Shown here: piece by piece, positions 5,979 to 14,522 of the stretch | Numbering within the stretch: position 1 is the stretch's first letter | Layout: every line of letters begins with the position of its first letter | NCBI GenBank assembly: GCA_020434375.1 | Contig: JAGRAY010000027.1 | Coordinates: 1-15,117, forward strand | Origin: Bdellovibrionales bacterium | GTDB lineage: Bacteria; Bdellovibrionota_G; JALEGL01; JAGRAY01 | Direction: 5' to 3' | DNA length: 15,117 nt | Notes under the pieces: model-generated | What the model was told of the DNA's origin: nothing | What the model saw: the letters and a program-made list of their open reading frames with translations, nothing else | Database searches by the model: none | Translations under genes and position numbers: made by a program

Positions 5979-6017
5979 GGATCGATCCTGATAGAGCAAA
6001 TCGTATGAGAAAATTGG

Positions 6018-6221
6018 TTATTTCTTAGATCGAAAATGCGTGTCGATGATCTTGAGCAGATCATCATAAATCTTTTGGGGTCTGTTTAATAAAAGCTCCG
6101 GGTAGCGATAAAACCCCATTTGTTTTGATTCTGCATCAGACGAGGTAACGGTCATAAGTTCCAAGTTCATGCCCTCATTGGCGACTTTAAAAGCCAATGG
6201 TCTTTTCATCCACCTGTCCAT
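6018..6221 (-). CDS. Small hypothetical protein (67 aa)
   Basis: An open frame of 67 codons with a mixed, protein-like composition and no signal peptide or membrane segment. The middle is acidic and the end is basic (HFRSKK). Two starts are possible: ATG at 6221 with no ribosome-binding site, or the ATG four codons on (6209), which has AGGTGG too close in front of it. No family is recognised. The product begins with a KRPLAFKVANEG segment and ends in a helix-like stretch, PQKIYDDLLKIIDTHF. It is isolated between the hairpin element and the HEGRH gene. Confidence 0.45.
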   Translation of the reverse strand: MDRWMKRPLAFKVANEGMNLELMTVTSSDAESKQMGFYRYPELLLNRPQKIYDDLLKIIDTHFRSKK

Positions 6222-6288
6222 GAAACTGCTTGAGTTTAAGATAAATTATGTGCCCTCTATAGTATTTTAAGTTTTAGTTGATACTGCT

Positions 6289-6360
6289 TAAATTTTGGAA
6301 GATTGCCGTATGGCGACTTGGAGCGTAGCGACGGAGCCAGTAGGCAACTTCCAAAATTTA
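6289..6360. repeat. 72-nt long-stem hairpin element (REP/MITE-like)
   Basis: Arms of 18 bp (TAAATTTTGGAAG then, after one bulged A, TTGCC at 6289-6307; GGCAACTTCCAAAATTTA at 6343-6360) enclose a GC-richer core whose TGGC (6311-6314) and GCCA (6336-6339) extend the pairing. The core contains GGAGCGTAGCGACGGAGCC. No T-tract follows on either strand, so it is not a standard terminator. It lies between the tRNA 3' end and the 67-aa ORF. AT-rich arms around a GC-rich palindromic core resemble dispersed intergenic palindromic repeats. Copy number cannot be tested here. Confidence 0.65.
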
Positions 6361-6395
6361 CTTTGGTGTTTCAACTTATATTTAATTTACTATAT

Positions 6396-6470
6396 TGGTG
6401 CCCCCGGCGTGAATCGAACACACATCTAAGGATTAGGAATCCTCTATTCTATCCGTTGAACTACGGGGGC
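6396..6470 (-). tRNA. tRNA-Arg (anticodon CCU)
   Basis: 75 nt with encoded CCA. The acceptor stem GCCCCCG/CGGGGGC is perfect. The D stem GTTC/GAAT has one G-U pair, and the anticodon stem GAGGA/TCCTT encloses loop TTCCTAA with anticodon CCT, reading AGG. The T arm is GTGTG-TTCGATT-CACGC with one U-G pair, and the discriminator base is A. It starts 20 nt after the apt stop codon on the same strand, with no clear promoter in between, so it may be co-transcribed with apt or driven from within its 3' end. Only the long-stem hairpin follows; no T-tract terminator is seen. Confidence 0.95.
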
Positions 6471-6490
6471 GTTCGTCAGGAAAGCCTTGA

Positions 6491-7009
6491 TTACGATACT
6501 TCGAAAATCGTGTGGATATTTTGGTTTTCGAGTTTTTTTCGGCCTTGAAGCGCTAAAAGTTCGATGACAAACGAAATACCCAGAACTTCTGCTCCCATTT
6601 GATTAAGCAATTGAACAGCCGCCGAGCACGTGCCTCCGGTGGCCAAGAGGTCATCAACAACTAAAACACGCTGGCCTTTAACAATAGCATCTTCATGAAT
6701 CTCGAGCGCATCAGTTCCGTACTCCAAAGCATATTCTTGTTTAATCGTTTTTGATGGCAATTTTCCAGGTTTTCGAATCGGCACAAAGCCTGCGCCCAAG
6801 TCATTTGCAATCGCAGAACCAAAGATAAATCCGCGTGACTCTATACCACACACGACCTCAATCTTCTTTTTCATGAAGGGTTCGACCATGTGCTCGACAA
6901 TCTCACTAAAACCTACGGGATCCAATAACAACGTGGTGATATCGTAAAAAAGAATACCTGGTTTTGGAAAATCAGGAACAGTTCTTATTTTTTTAAACAA
7001 ATGATTCAT
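6491..7009 (-). CDS. apt: Adenine phosphoribosyltransferase
   Basis: 172 aa, typical for the family. Apt converts adenine and PRPP to AMP and pyrophosphate in the cytosolic purine salvage pathway. The N-terminus IRTVPDFPKPGILFYDIT is the family hallmark. The PRPP-binding loop is VVDDLLATGGTCSA (117-130), and the GIESRGFIFG segment (55-64) is conserved. The start is ATG with AAGGA about 10 nt upstream. It follows smc on the same strand after 22 nt, so the two are probably one transcript. Nothing is missing or unusual. Confidence 0.96.
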   Translation of the reverse strand: MNHLFKKIRTVPDFPKPGILFYDITTLLLDPVGFSEIVEHMVEPFMKKKIEVVCGIESRGFIFGSAIANDLGAGFVPIRKPGKLPSKTIKQEYALEYGTDALEIHEDAIVKGQRVLVVDDLLATGGTCSAAVQLLNQMGAEVLGISFVIELLALQGRKKLENQNIHTIFEVS

Positions 7010-7031
7010 ATTTTTTTAATCCTTTCTTAAA

Positions 7032-10000
7032 TTAACCCACTGCGACGATATCTTCTGAGGGCGTTTGAAGCGCCTGTTCTACCACTTTTTGGACTCTCAC
7101 TGAAACTATTCTTGAGACACCAGGTTCCTCCATTGTCACCCCATACAGATTGTCAGCCACTTCCATGGTATTTTTATTGTGCGTAATCACGATAAATTGT
7201 GTTTTTTGACTCATTGATCTAACAACCTCAATAAACCTTCCAACATTCACATCATCTAGTGGCGCATCTACTTCATCTAATACGCACACCGGAGGTGCCT
7301 TAAATTCAAATATTGCAAACAAAAGTGCTATGGCTGTCAGTGCTTTTTCTCCCCCTGAAAGCAAATTCATATTTTGAAGTTTTTTTCCAGGAGGTTGAGC
7401 TACAATTTCTACGCCCGTTTCCAGTATATTTTCCGGTTCGGTTAAAACAAGCTTCGCTTTGCCTCCTCTAAATAAATGCGGAAAGAGATTTTGAAATTTT
7501 GTATTGACAGCGTCGAACGTCTGTACAAACATATCCTTTGTTGTGCTATTTATTTTCTTAATAGCAAGCACAAGATCATCTAAAGATTTTTCCAAATCAT
7601 CTTTTTGAGCCGTTAAAAACTCAAATCGTTCGCGAAGTTCTTCAAGCTCTCCAATCGCAGCCAAATTAACATCGCCAATTTTTGCCATTTTTTCTTTCAA
7701 TGTTACCAAAAGACTTGAAACACGTTCAAGACCGTCTTCATCAAGCAATACAAAGTCTTCTTTTTCGATATATTCAGAAATATCCATTTCATAACGTTCT
7801 TTTGTTTGTACTTCCAGGTGCTCTAACCTTAAACGTTGTTCTTGAAGCAACATGCGAACTTTATTTACTTCTTGTGTCCAAGAGTCCTTTTGTTTTTGAA
7901 GTTCTCGAAGTGCCTCCTCAAGCATACTTAAATCTGCAAGCTTAACATCATAAATAGATCGTTCTTCCTGGAAAGCTTGTTCTAAAATTTGAAAGGCCTC
8001 GATTAATTCAACTTTCTTTTGCTGAAATTGATCGATCGAGGCTTTTTTTGAAACAATACTGGACCGTGATACTTGAATATTTTCAAGAAGGGTTCGAATT
8101 TCTACTTCAGCGTCTTCAACGCGTTTTGCTAAATTTTCCTGCTCTCTTTCAAAACTATCGATGCGTTCTTGCAAAGATGCTTTTTGAACTTTCATATCGG
8201 TAGCAACTTGATGCTGGTGGGTGACTGTCTCCCGAACTCTATGAATTTGTCCTAAAAATTCTTTTTGGTGTTCTTCGGAAATCTGCTTGGCCTCAACGAG
8301 ACGGCCTAAACTTTCAGTCGCTTCCAAAAGCTTGGTATGAAGTGTGCCCTTTTCACTCATAAATTTATCAAACGCTTGTTGTAGTGAGCTATTTTTAGAT
8401 GCACTCGTCTTAAATTCCTCTTCTAAGCGAATAATTTCTCTTTCGATCTCAGAAGATCGCTTCAACTCTCGGTCGAGATGACCTTGAATTGTTTTCAGAT
8501 CTTCCTCTTTAAGGACCAAAGCTTTTTGATTGATTTCAACTTTTTCTTCGATATCACTCTTATCACGTTCAATTTCAGATACTTTAGATCTAATTTCATC
8601 CGCTTGATTATGAATCTCTAGTACACCAGTTTCTTCGCTCCAGTCCCCGCCAGAAATAAATCCCTTTTCAGAAATGCGATCTCCACTCGGCGTGACCATA
8701 TTCACATGGGTACCCGTCTCCCAAATCGATATCGCATGATCTAGAGATTCTACCAGCAATGTCGAGCTTAGAAGGCCACGAACAAAAGATGCATAATCGT
8801 CGTCGATGCGAACAAAGTCTGTCAACCATCCTTTCACGCCATCTAAATGTCGAAGATCAATTTCATGACTCGAAAAAGTAATAACTTTTGGTACAAATGT
8901 TCCTCGCCCACATTTTTGATCTTTTAAATACTGTATCATCCTTGAGGCGTCTTTTCGTTGATCGACCAAGATGCATTCGATCAATTCTGCCAAAGCAGCC
9001 TGAACAGCTCTTTCATAGCCACGTTCCGGATGAACCACTTCACCTATAAGAGCTAAAATACTCGCATCACTTGCTTTTTGCTCCATAACTACACGAACAC
9101 CTTTTCGATAACCTTGGTAATTTTGAATAAATTCTTCCAAAGTATTTAGGCGAGATCGCAATCCCTCGAGCTTTTGATTCACCTCAGATAATGCAACTCC
9201 GAGACTTTGCTTTTCAACTTTCAGTGCTTCAATGCTGGAGGTCAATGCAGTTTCATCGCTTTCAAAATTGAATTTCAATTGAGACACTTCTGTAAGTACG
9301 GCTTTTTTCGTTTTTACTGAATTTTCAAGTTCAGCGTACGTCACTTTTTCTTTTTCGATTTGAATTTCAATATTTTCTATACTCTGTTCAAGTTCAGTCA
9401 TTCGATTTTGATACGATTGCGTCTGCTCACTAAGTGTTGCTTCATCGGTAGCCACTTTCAGATAGTGAGATTTTTCGTTTTCTAACTCCTTCTCGACCTC
9501 TTTAAGATTTAAACTTGAAATATCGTGAGATTTTATTCCGTCGGTGAGTAGTGCTTCCAAATTAGAAAGATCCACCTTAAACTGAGCCAGTTCAGTAGTT
9601 AGCGTTTTTTGCTTCTCGTTCCACTCTTTTGAGTTCATTTCCAATGAGTTCACACGAGCACTGTTTTCGGAAATCTGCTTCTCTAAAAATTCGACCTCCC
9701 TTGAGTCGGAATGAATATGGCTTTCAATTTCCTGAATACCGCTTTTCTTTTCAAAGAGTGCTTGTTGAGTTTTTTCTAGCGCTTGTTCCTTTTCGAGTAG
9801 TTCCAATTTGAGCGTTTCGTATTGGTTATCTTTTTCTTGAAATTTTGATTCGTCGCTTTGTGTAGATTGCAAAACCGTTTGCTCTTGACGAGCAAGTTCA
9901 TCTAACTTTTCTCGACCAAGCACGTACTCTCGAGACAGAAGCGACAAATCTAATGATTTGGCTTCCTCGCGCATAACTTTAAATTTTTCGGCTTTTTGAG

Positions 10001-10634
10001 CTTGTCTTTCAAGTGAACCAATTTGACGCTTGAGTTCTAAAATAATATCAGTAACACGCAACAGATTTTGTCGAGTGGCATCCATTTTTCTTTGAGCAGC
10101 CTGTTTGCGATTCTTAAATTTAGTAATTCCGGCGGCCTCTTCAATGACAAGCCTTCGATCTTCTGGTCGGCCTGAGACAATAGCCCCTACCCGTCCCTGT
10201 TCAATAATCGAGTAAGATGACATACCAATACCTGTATCTAAAAATAAATCTAAAATATCTTTTAAGCGACATTCAGTTTTGTTGATATAAAACTCACTAG
10301 AACCATCTCTAAATATCCTCCGTGTGACCGTAATTTCAGAAAAGTCATTGTATTGCGAAGGTGCAAGACCCCGGTCATTTTCAAGAGTTAGCGCTACTTC
10401 CATCATACTGGTTGGAGGGCGAAGTTCACTGCCAGCAAAAATAAGATCTTCCATCGATTTTCCACGAAGTTCTTTGTAGCTAAGCTCACCCGTTACCCAT
10501 TTCAAGGCATCGACAACATTACTTTTTCCACAACCGTTAGGCCCCACGATCGAAGTAATGGGCACATCAAATGAAAACGACGTCTTTTCTAAAAACGACT
10601 TAAAACCAACAACGTTTAAGTTTTTAATTCTCAT
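7032..10634 (-). CDS. smc: Chromosome segregation protein SMC
   Basis: 1200 aa, the normal size. SMC is the ATPase core of the bacterial condensin; it dimerises through its hinge and organises and segregates DNA with ScpA and ScpB. From the ATG at 10634 the protein opens MRIKNLNVVGFKSF, the usual N-terminus. Walker A is GPNGCGKSN (31-39). Long coiled coils run roughly 165-500 and 680-1030 around a hinge domain at about 505-665 (GYRKGVRVV to GFISGGDW). The C-terminal head has the signature LLSGGEKAL (about 1096) and Walker B VCVLDEVDAP (about 1120) with the D-loop after it. The frame extends 16 codons further to a TTG, but that extension is unlike the family. No scpA or scpB is in the window. 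A weak promoter is possible at 10692-10718 (TTGCTA, 15 nt, TACAAT). Confidence 0.97.
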   Translation of the reverse strand: MRIKNLNVVGFKSFLEKTSFSFDVPITSIVGPNGCGKSNVVDALKWVTGELSYKELRGKSMEDLIFAGSELRPPTSMMEVALTLENDRGLAPSQYNDFSEITVTRRIFRDGSSEFYINKTECRLKDILDLFLDTGIGMSSYSIIEQGRVGAIVSGRPEDRRLVIEEAAGITKFKNRKQAAQRKMDATRQNLLRVTDIILELKRQIGSLERQAQKAEKFKVMREEAKSLDLSLLSREYVLGREKLDELARQEQTVLQSTQSDESKFQEKDNQYETLKLELLEKEQALEKTQQALFEKKSGIQEIESHIHSDSREVEFLEKQISENSARVNSLEMNSKEWNEKQKTLTTELAQFKVDLSNLEALLTDGIKSHDISSLNLKEVEKELENEKSHYLKVATDEATLSEQTQSYQNRMTELEQSIENIEIQIEKEKVTYAELENSVKTKKAVLTEVSQLKFNFESDETALTSSIEALKVEKQSLGVALSEVNQKLEGLRSRLNTLEEFIQNYQGYRKGVRVVMEQKASDASILALIGEVVHPERGYERAVQAALAELIECILVDQRKDASRMIQYLKDQKCGRGTFVPKVITFSSHEIDLRHLDGVKGWLTDFVRIDDDYASFVRGLLSSTLLVESLDHAISIWETGTHVNMVTPSGDRISEKGFISGGDWSEETGVLEIHNQADEIRSKVSEIERDKSDIEEKVEINQKALVLKEEDLKTIQGHLDRELKRSSEIEREIIRLEEEFKTSASKNSSLQQAFDKFMSEKGTLHTKLLEATESLGRLVEAKQISEEHQKEFLGQIHRVRETVTHQHQVATDMKVQKASLQERIDSFEREQENLAKRVEDAEVEIRTLLENIQVSRSSIVSKKASIDQFQQKKVELIEAFQILEQAFQEERSIYDVKLADLSMLEEALRELQKQKDSWTQEVNKVRMLLQEQRLRLEHLEVQTKERYEMDISEYIEKEDFVLLDEDGLERVSSLLVTLKEKMAKIGDVNLAAIGELEELRERFEFLTAQKDDLEKSLDDLVLAIKKINSTTKDMFVQTFDAVNTKFQNLFPHLFRGGKAKLVLTEPENILETGVEIVAQPPGKKLQNMNLLSGGEKALTAIALLFAIFEFKAPPVCVLDEVDAPLDDVNVGRFIEVVRSMSQKTQFIVITHNKNTMEVADNLYGVTMEEPGVSRIVSVRVQKVVEQALQTPSEDIVAVG

Positions 10635-10718
10635 GGCTGAACCTGCATTCCCAATACCAAAAACCCGTTCCTCTGGAAACAAATAAAATGCATTGTATGA
10701 GCACTACACATATAGCAA

Positions 10719-12659
10719 CTACCGAACGACGCGATCTTGAATTTTATCTTTAAGATTCACAATAGCAATTGCAGGAAGGTCTTGTCTTAACACGTAGGCC
10801 TTGGGTCGTGTTTCGTAGGGGGCTACCGCCGTTATCATATTACCTGAAAGTCCACGATAGGAAATTGGGATGGCGTTAATACCATCAAAGGTTCTAAACG
10901 CAAAAAAGTCTCCTCGCGTTGTGGGAGAGAATACTGACGATCGCACCCTTAAACTAATTCTTTGATTATCAGATACATAGGTTTCATTTTCTATAATTCT
11001 ATTTAACTGAGTTCCCGATAAAGATCCAAAAATAACATAACTTTGATTGGCTCGAATGGTGACTTCTGCCATGCCCTGAATAATAGGTATTGCTGTCAAC
11101 ACCAGCGTCGTTGCAGAAGGTATTTCTAAAATGACCGATTCCTCAAGATCACCCCCTGAACTCAACTGAACGACATCCCCAATACCAACCTTGAGCTGAT
11201 CCAAATCAACGCCTGAGACTGACACCATATTTCCTGAGATACTCGCCATAAGTCCATTTGCGCCAGGTATAATTCCCTCGTATACCATCTGCCATCTCTC
11301 GGTTTGAGCGAAGGACTCATTTGCTGTGACAGAAAATAAGTCTGGCTCCGAAATGCTACCTGTATCGAAAAACTCGATATCTTGAACGACAGCGTCGTTT
11401 CCGGAGGCATCAACGCGATCAAGGCGTTTTCGCGTTGAAAGATCTACAAGATCTACAAATCCTGAAGCCGCAGAAACCGCGGCATAGGGCAATCCATCGA
11501 GCTCATAACTGGAAGCAGCAACGGGCACATCGTGCATAAAAATTTGACCATCAACGAGAGTGGTTGTCACATTATAAAAACTCAACATCGGATCTGAGAG
11601 GTGTCCGATCATCAAAGAATTATCATCTAATGTTTTTTCTATAAATAATGCATTAATACCTGTATTTATTACAGATAGTGCGTAGCTTGATGTGTTAACA
11701 TCAAAGAGTGTTCCATTGATTTGGTTGGGAATATAAACATGACCATTTACATATGCAGCTCTTCCAGGAATTGGATCTTCTGGATTACCATCAGACAACG
11801 TTACTGTTTGCGTTATTGTCAATGAATCCATATCAAAAACTTTCAGTGTAGAGGGTGATACCGTCACCATATAAATTTCGCTATTGTTCACAATAAAATC
11901 TACAGGTTTTGCTCCAAGGTCTAGAGGTTTCAAGCTGGCTGTTCCAAAGAAAAACCGATCTTCGTTTGTTGTTTTTTCTCCACCCTCGTACACAGTGAGC
12001 GCAATATTTTGTGCATCGTTTTGATATGTGACCTCCTCTAGCGCCATGTTATTTTGAGTTCCGGTTTTTGACCCAACAACGCGATAGCCTACAGTTGAAT
12101 TCGCGAAGCTCATTTTCCAAAATTCCGAGCCGCCAAAATCAGATTGAACCTGAATGTCAGGAATCGATGGAGAAGATCTTCGCCCACTGTTTTCAAATAT
12201 AGGATGACTTGCTCGTCCAATTTCTACTCCTCCTAAATCAACATTGGAAAATCCAATAAAAGGTTTTGGCGAAGAAACAGGAGACTGTGCATCAAAGGCA
12301 AACAAAAGACCATCGCGTGCATCTCCTACAAAAATCCTTGTATTATCGCCGCGATCATCAATCGCAATGGCCGACAGTTCACCTCCGACGATAATCGGTG
12401 TATCTTCAAAGTCGTCGCCAGCGTCGGTATCGAGCAATCGGTCAGTGTGGAGGTCCAAGATGGAAACGGTTCCTCCTAATCGGTCTGCAATATATGCCAG
12501 TTTGGTAACTCTATTCTGAATAGAAACTTCTTTTGTGCTTATGGCAATCGCTGAGGGTTCTTGAAGTGGTGACAATGGGTCTGTTCCAGATGAAGAGCAA
12601 CGGCTTACCAGCACAGCTGTGCTCATCGTTGTTAGCAATAGAAAAGTGGTTTTCTTCAT
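10719..12659 (-). CDS. Secreted beta-propeller-like protein, large
   Basis: 646 aa, not assigned to a named family. The signal peptide ends in LVSRC (C21); Arg before the Cys is unusual for a lipobox, so the protein may be lipid-anchored or simply secreted. Residues of about 35-430 contain recurring strand units of YVTN/NHL propeller type (KLAYIADRLGGTVSILDL, RIFVGDARDGLLFAFD, EIYMVTVSPSTLKVFDMD). The remaining 200 or so residues, from WQMVYEGIIPGANG on, look like separate beta domains. Its ATG overlaps the stop of the preceding propeller gene (ATGA), so the two are coupled. Together they probably display propellers on the cell envelope for binding, with no sign of a catalytic motif. The function is unknown. 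Confidence 0.85.
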   Translation of the reverse strand: MKKTTFLLLTTMSTAVLVSRCSSSGTDPLSPLQEPSAIAISTKEVSIQNRVTKLAYIADRLGGTVSILDLHTDRLLDTDAGDDFEDTPIIVGGELSAIAIDDRGDNTRIFVGDARDGLLFAFDAQSPVSSPKPFIGFSNVDLGGVEIGRASHPIFENSGRRSSPSIPDIQVQSDFGGSEFWKMSFANSTVGYRVVGSKTGTQNNMALEEVTYQNDAQNIALTVYEGGEKTTNEDRFFFGTASLKPLDLGAKPVDFIVNNSEIYMVTVSPSTLKVFDMDSLTITQTVTLSDGNPEDPIPGRAAYVNGHVYIPNQINGTLFDVNTSSYALSVINTGINALFIEKTLDDNSLMIGHLSDPMLSFYNVTTTLVDGQIFMHDVPVAASSYELDGLPYAAVSAASGFVDLVDLSTRKRLDRVDASGNDAVVQDIEFFDTGSISEPDLFSVTANESFAQTERWQMVYEGIIPGANGLMASISGNMVSVSGVDLDQLKVGIGDVVQLSSGGDLEESVILEIPSATTLVLTAIPIIQGMAEVTIRANQSYVIFGSLSGTQLNRIIENETYVSDNQRISLRVRSSVFSPTTRGDFFAFRTFDGINAIPISYRGLSGNMITAVAPYETRPKAYVLRQDLPAIAIVNLKDKIQDRVVR

Positions 12660-13843
12660 TCGATATTCGCGATCGGACTTCCGGTTGTTAGATTCAAAAC
12701 TGAAATACGATTACTCAAATAACCCAACACGTAAATTTCATCACGCGGAGCATTTAAGATAAAATCAGCAGGCGAGATTGCCGACTCAAGCAACGTTCGG
12801 GTCTTTTTGGTTCGCGTTGGTAAATCGATGAGGTCTAAACTGGGATCACCTTGATTTAGCACATATAGAGTAAGCTCATCGGCAGATAGCGCCACGCTTT
12901 CGGGATCCTCGCCCACCGGTATAAATCCGATAAGCTGAGGTTCCAATACTTCATAATCCATACCATTATCTGTAATCGCCGATACATCCAAGATGGCGAC
13001 AATCTGAAGTGCAGGAACCGCAACATAAGCCAAGCCTGAACTTGAAATTGTTATGCCCCTCGTACCAGGTGTATTGGAAAGAAACGAAAGATCGATCATC
13101 GCTTCAATGTTTTGAGCAAATGTATCCACAACATAAATTGAATTGACTCGGCTGGATGTGACATACAACAGGCGACCCTGATTGGGTTCAAGTGCAAATC
13201 GATAAGCACCGATACCAGGCATCAAGTCGACGTCGCGAAAGTTCGCCGATGAAATAAGTGGTAACCCATAGAGGTCTGGTTTGGACGGATTCAAATCTGT
13301 TGTTTCAAGTGTTGAAACGTTTGAAACACTCACCGAACCAGATGCAATATTTGAAGTATACATGAGAGGCCCCTGTGGAGCATTTGGAATCAACGCCATA
13401 TCAAATGGGGATTCATCGGTTCGAAGACCATTGACGGTGCGATTCGCCGGATTCATTACGGAAACTTCTTCGAACGAAATAGCAGCTCCGTTGTTTCCTG
13501 GAACGCTGTATTCGTAGACTAAAACAGATTCTGTATCTTTATTTGCAATATAAAGACGATTGCTTGTGCCATCAATAACCATTCGCCCCGAAAATGCAGG
13601 AAGATCCAACTTCGTTTCAATCAGCAATGAGCGACTATCTAAATCAATTGCGAATAAAGATCCAAAGCTCTGATTCAAATTGGCGTTCGCATTGGCCACT
13701 AACGCTAAATTCGAACCAGGCACCAAAACCATTGATATCGGATAATTCAGACGTTTATTTGGATCAGACGTAAAAAGTGGCGCCTCAGAGCAAGCCTGAG
13801 TGAATAACGCGAAAAGCAATAAAATAAGGGTCCCATGTCTCAT
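12656..13843 (-). CDS. Beta-propeller lipoprotein (YVTN-like)
   Basis: 395 aa. The short signal peptide ends in the lipobox FTQAC with C18 as the lipid site. The mature protein is a run of propeller blades typical of YVTN/cytochrome-cd1-like repeats: LALVANANANLN...LFAIDLDSRSLL, RLYIANKDTESVLVYEY, RLLYVTSSRVNSIYVVDT, LAYVAVPALQIVAILDVS, LTLYVLNQGDPSLDLIDL, EIYVLGYLSNRISVLNL. Six or seven blades would fill the length. Such proteins are usually binding scaffolds in the periplasm or on the surface; no catalytic residues stand out. There is no clear Shine-Dalgarno sequence. It is the middle gene of a three-gene run, 43 nt after the upstream lipoprotein gene and overlapping the next gene by four bases. 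Confidence 0.88.
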   Translation of the reverse strand: MRHGTLILLLFALFTQACSEAPLFTSDPNKRLNYPISMVLVPGSNLALVANANANLNQSFGSLFAIDLDSRSLLIETKLDLPAFSGRMVIDGTSNRLYIANKDTESVLVYEYSVPGNNGAAISFEEVSVMNPANRTVNGLRTDESPFDMALIPNAPQGPLMYTSNIASGSVSVSNVSTLETTDLNPSKPDLYGLPLISSANFRDVDLMPGIGAYRFALEPNQGRLLYVTSSRVNSIYVVDTFAQNIEAMIDLSFLSNTPGTRGITISSSGLAYVAVPALQIVAILDVSAITDNGMDYEVLEPQLIGFIPVGEDPESVALSADELTLYVLNQGDPSLDLIDLPTRTKKTRTLLESAISPADFILNAPRDEIYVLGYLSNRISVLNLTTGSPIANIE

Positions 13844-13886
13844 GTTTAAAAATGAGGCTGGACCTTACATGAGAGTTAAAAAGTTC

Positions 13887-14399
13887 TCAAGATTGTATGA
13901 TTTGTGGATCGATGAGCGTAAACACTTGGTTTAGACTTTGTCCCTCTGGCGCAGAGACGGAAAACACAAGCATCACATCTTGACCTCTGTGGGCCACTAG
14001 ATCCACTTCAATCGGCAGCAAGCTTGCTGACTCCGACAAAGAGAACTGCCCAAGCTCTTCAAATCCAGTGGGACTTTGAAGAAATAGTCTAAAAATTATA
14101 GGACCTTGAGTTTCCTTTTGAATGGATCCCTGAGCCATAAATTTGACCGTAGGACTATCAGGAAGGCGAAGAAAATAGACGCCTTGAACAATCTGAGCCT
14201 GAGGGTTGGATGGCAAAACAAACAAAGAACCGCTCTCAATGCGAATATGTTCTTTGTGGTCTCCAACGTCAGAAACCCAAACTGCATTTTCAGTCTGTTG
14301 ACTAAAACTCAGGTCGGATTCCGGCGCAAGCGTGGCGGTAGCGCCGCAGCCTCCTGCGACTAGGGCTATAATAGATAAATTAAGTAGATGGCGAACCAC
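13887..14399 (-). CDS. Small lipoprotein, first gene of propeller operon
   Basis: 170 aa. The signal peptide (VRH, hydrophobic core) ends in the strong lipobox VAGGC, with C18 lipidated. The mature domain is beta-strand-rich without cysteines and reads like a jelly-roll or carbohydrate-binding-type sandwich (VYFLRLPDSPTVKFMAQGSI, VDLVAHRGQDVMLVFSVSA), but no family can be named. The start is GTG at 14399. A perfect TATAAT ends only 6 nt before it, so the mRNA is predicted to begin at or next to the start codon (leaderless); accordingly no ribosome-binding site is present. The next gene follows after 43 nt. Confidence 0.83.
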   Translation of the reverse strand: MVRHLLNLSIIALVAGGCGATATLAPESDLSFSQQTENAVWVSDVGDHKEHIRIESGSLFVLPSNPQAQIVQGVYFLRLPDSPTVKFMAQGSIQKETQGPIIFRLFLQSPTGFEELGQFSLSESASLLPIEVDLVAHRGQDVMLVFSVSAPEGQSLNQVFTLIDPQIIQS

Positions 14400-14405
14400 A
14401 TAGGC

Positions 14406-14434
14406 ATTATATCGAATTTAAAATTAAATGTCCT
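14406..14434 (-). promoter_or_regulatory. Promoter of lipoprotein-propeller operon, leaderless
   Basis: The -10 is a perfect TATAAT (minus strand, 14406-14411), 17 nt from AGGACA (14429-14434), which matches TTGACA at 4 of 6 positions. A start 5-8 nt downstream falls on the GTG codon at 14399. Confidence 0.6.
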
Positions 14435-14449
14435 GTTTCATCAGTTTCA

Positions 14450-14483
14450 TTGCCTGAAAAAACCTTTCGGTGTAATTTCTACA
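14450..14483 (+). promoter_or_regulatory. Probable ahpC promoter with small inverted repeat
   Basis: TTGCCT (14450-14455) and TGTAAT (14471-14476) are 15 nt apart, a short spacing that would suit an activator-assisted promoter. The -10 region overlaps the inverted repeat TGTA-ATTTC-TACA (14471-14483). A start near 14483 leaves a leader of about 40 nt with a strong ribosome-binding site. Confidence 0.35.
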
Positions 14484-14522
14484 ACGAAAAATTTGGATTT
14501 TAGCGTCACAAGGAGGCGAACA

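Noticed and set aside
6303..6548. 81-codon + strand ORF
   Set aside because: Reads through the hairpin element and the whole tRNA gene on the opposite strand.
10635..10682. 16-codon N-terminal extension of smc to a TTG
   Set aside because: The family begins at the MRIKNLNVVGFKSF position; the extension has no similarity to it.
14388..14434. Upstream ATG (14401) for the first lipoprotein gene
   Set aside because: It is out of frame and meets a stop after seven codons; the in-frame GTG at 14399 gives the signal peptide.
14388..14522. 45-codon N-terminal extension of ahpC
   Set aside because: Covers the promoter region, and the ATG at 14523 has an ideal AGGAGG and is the family start.
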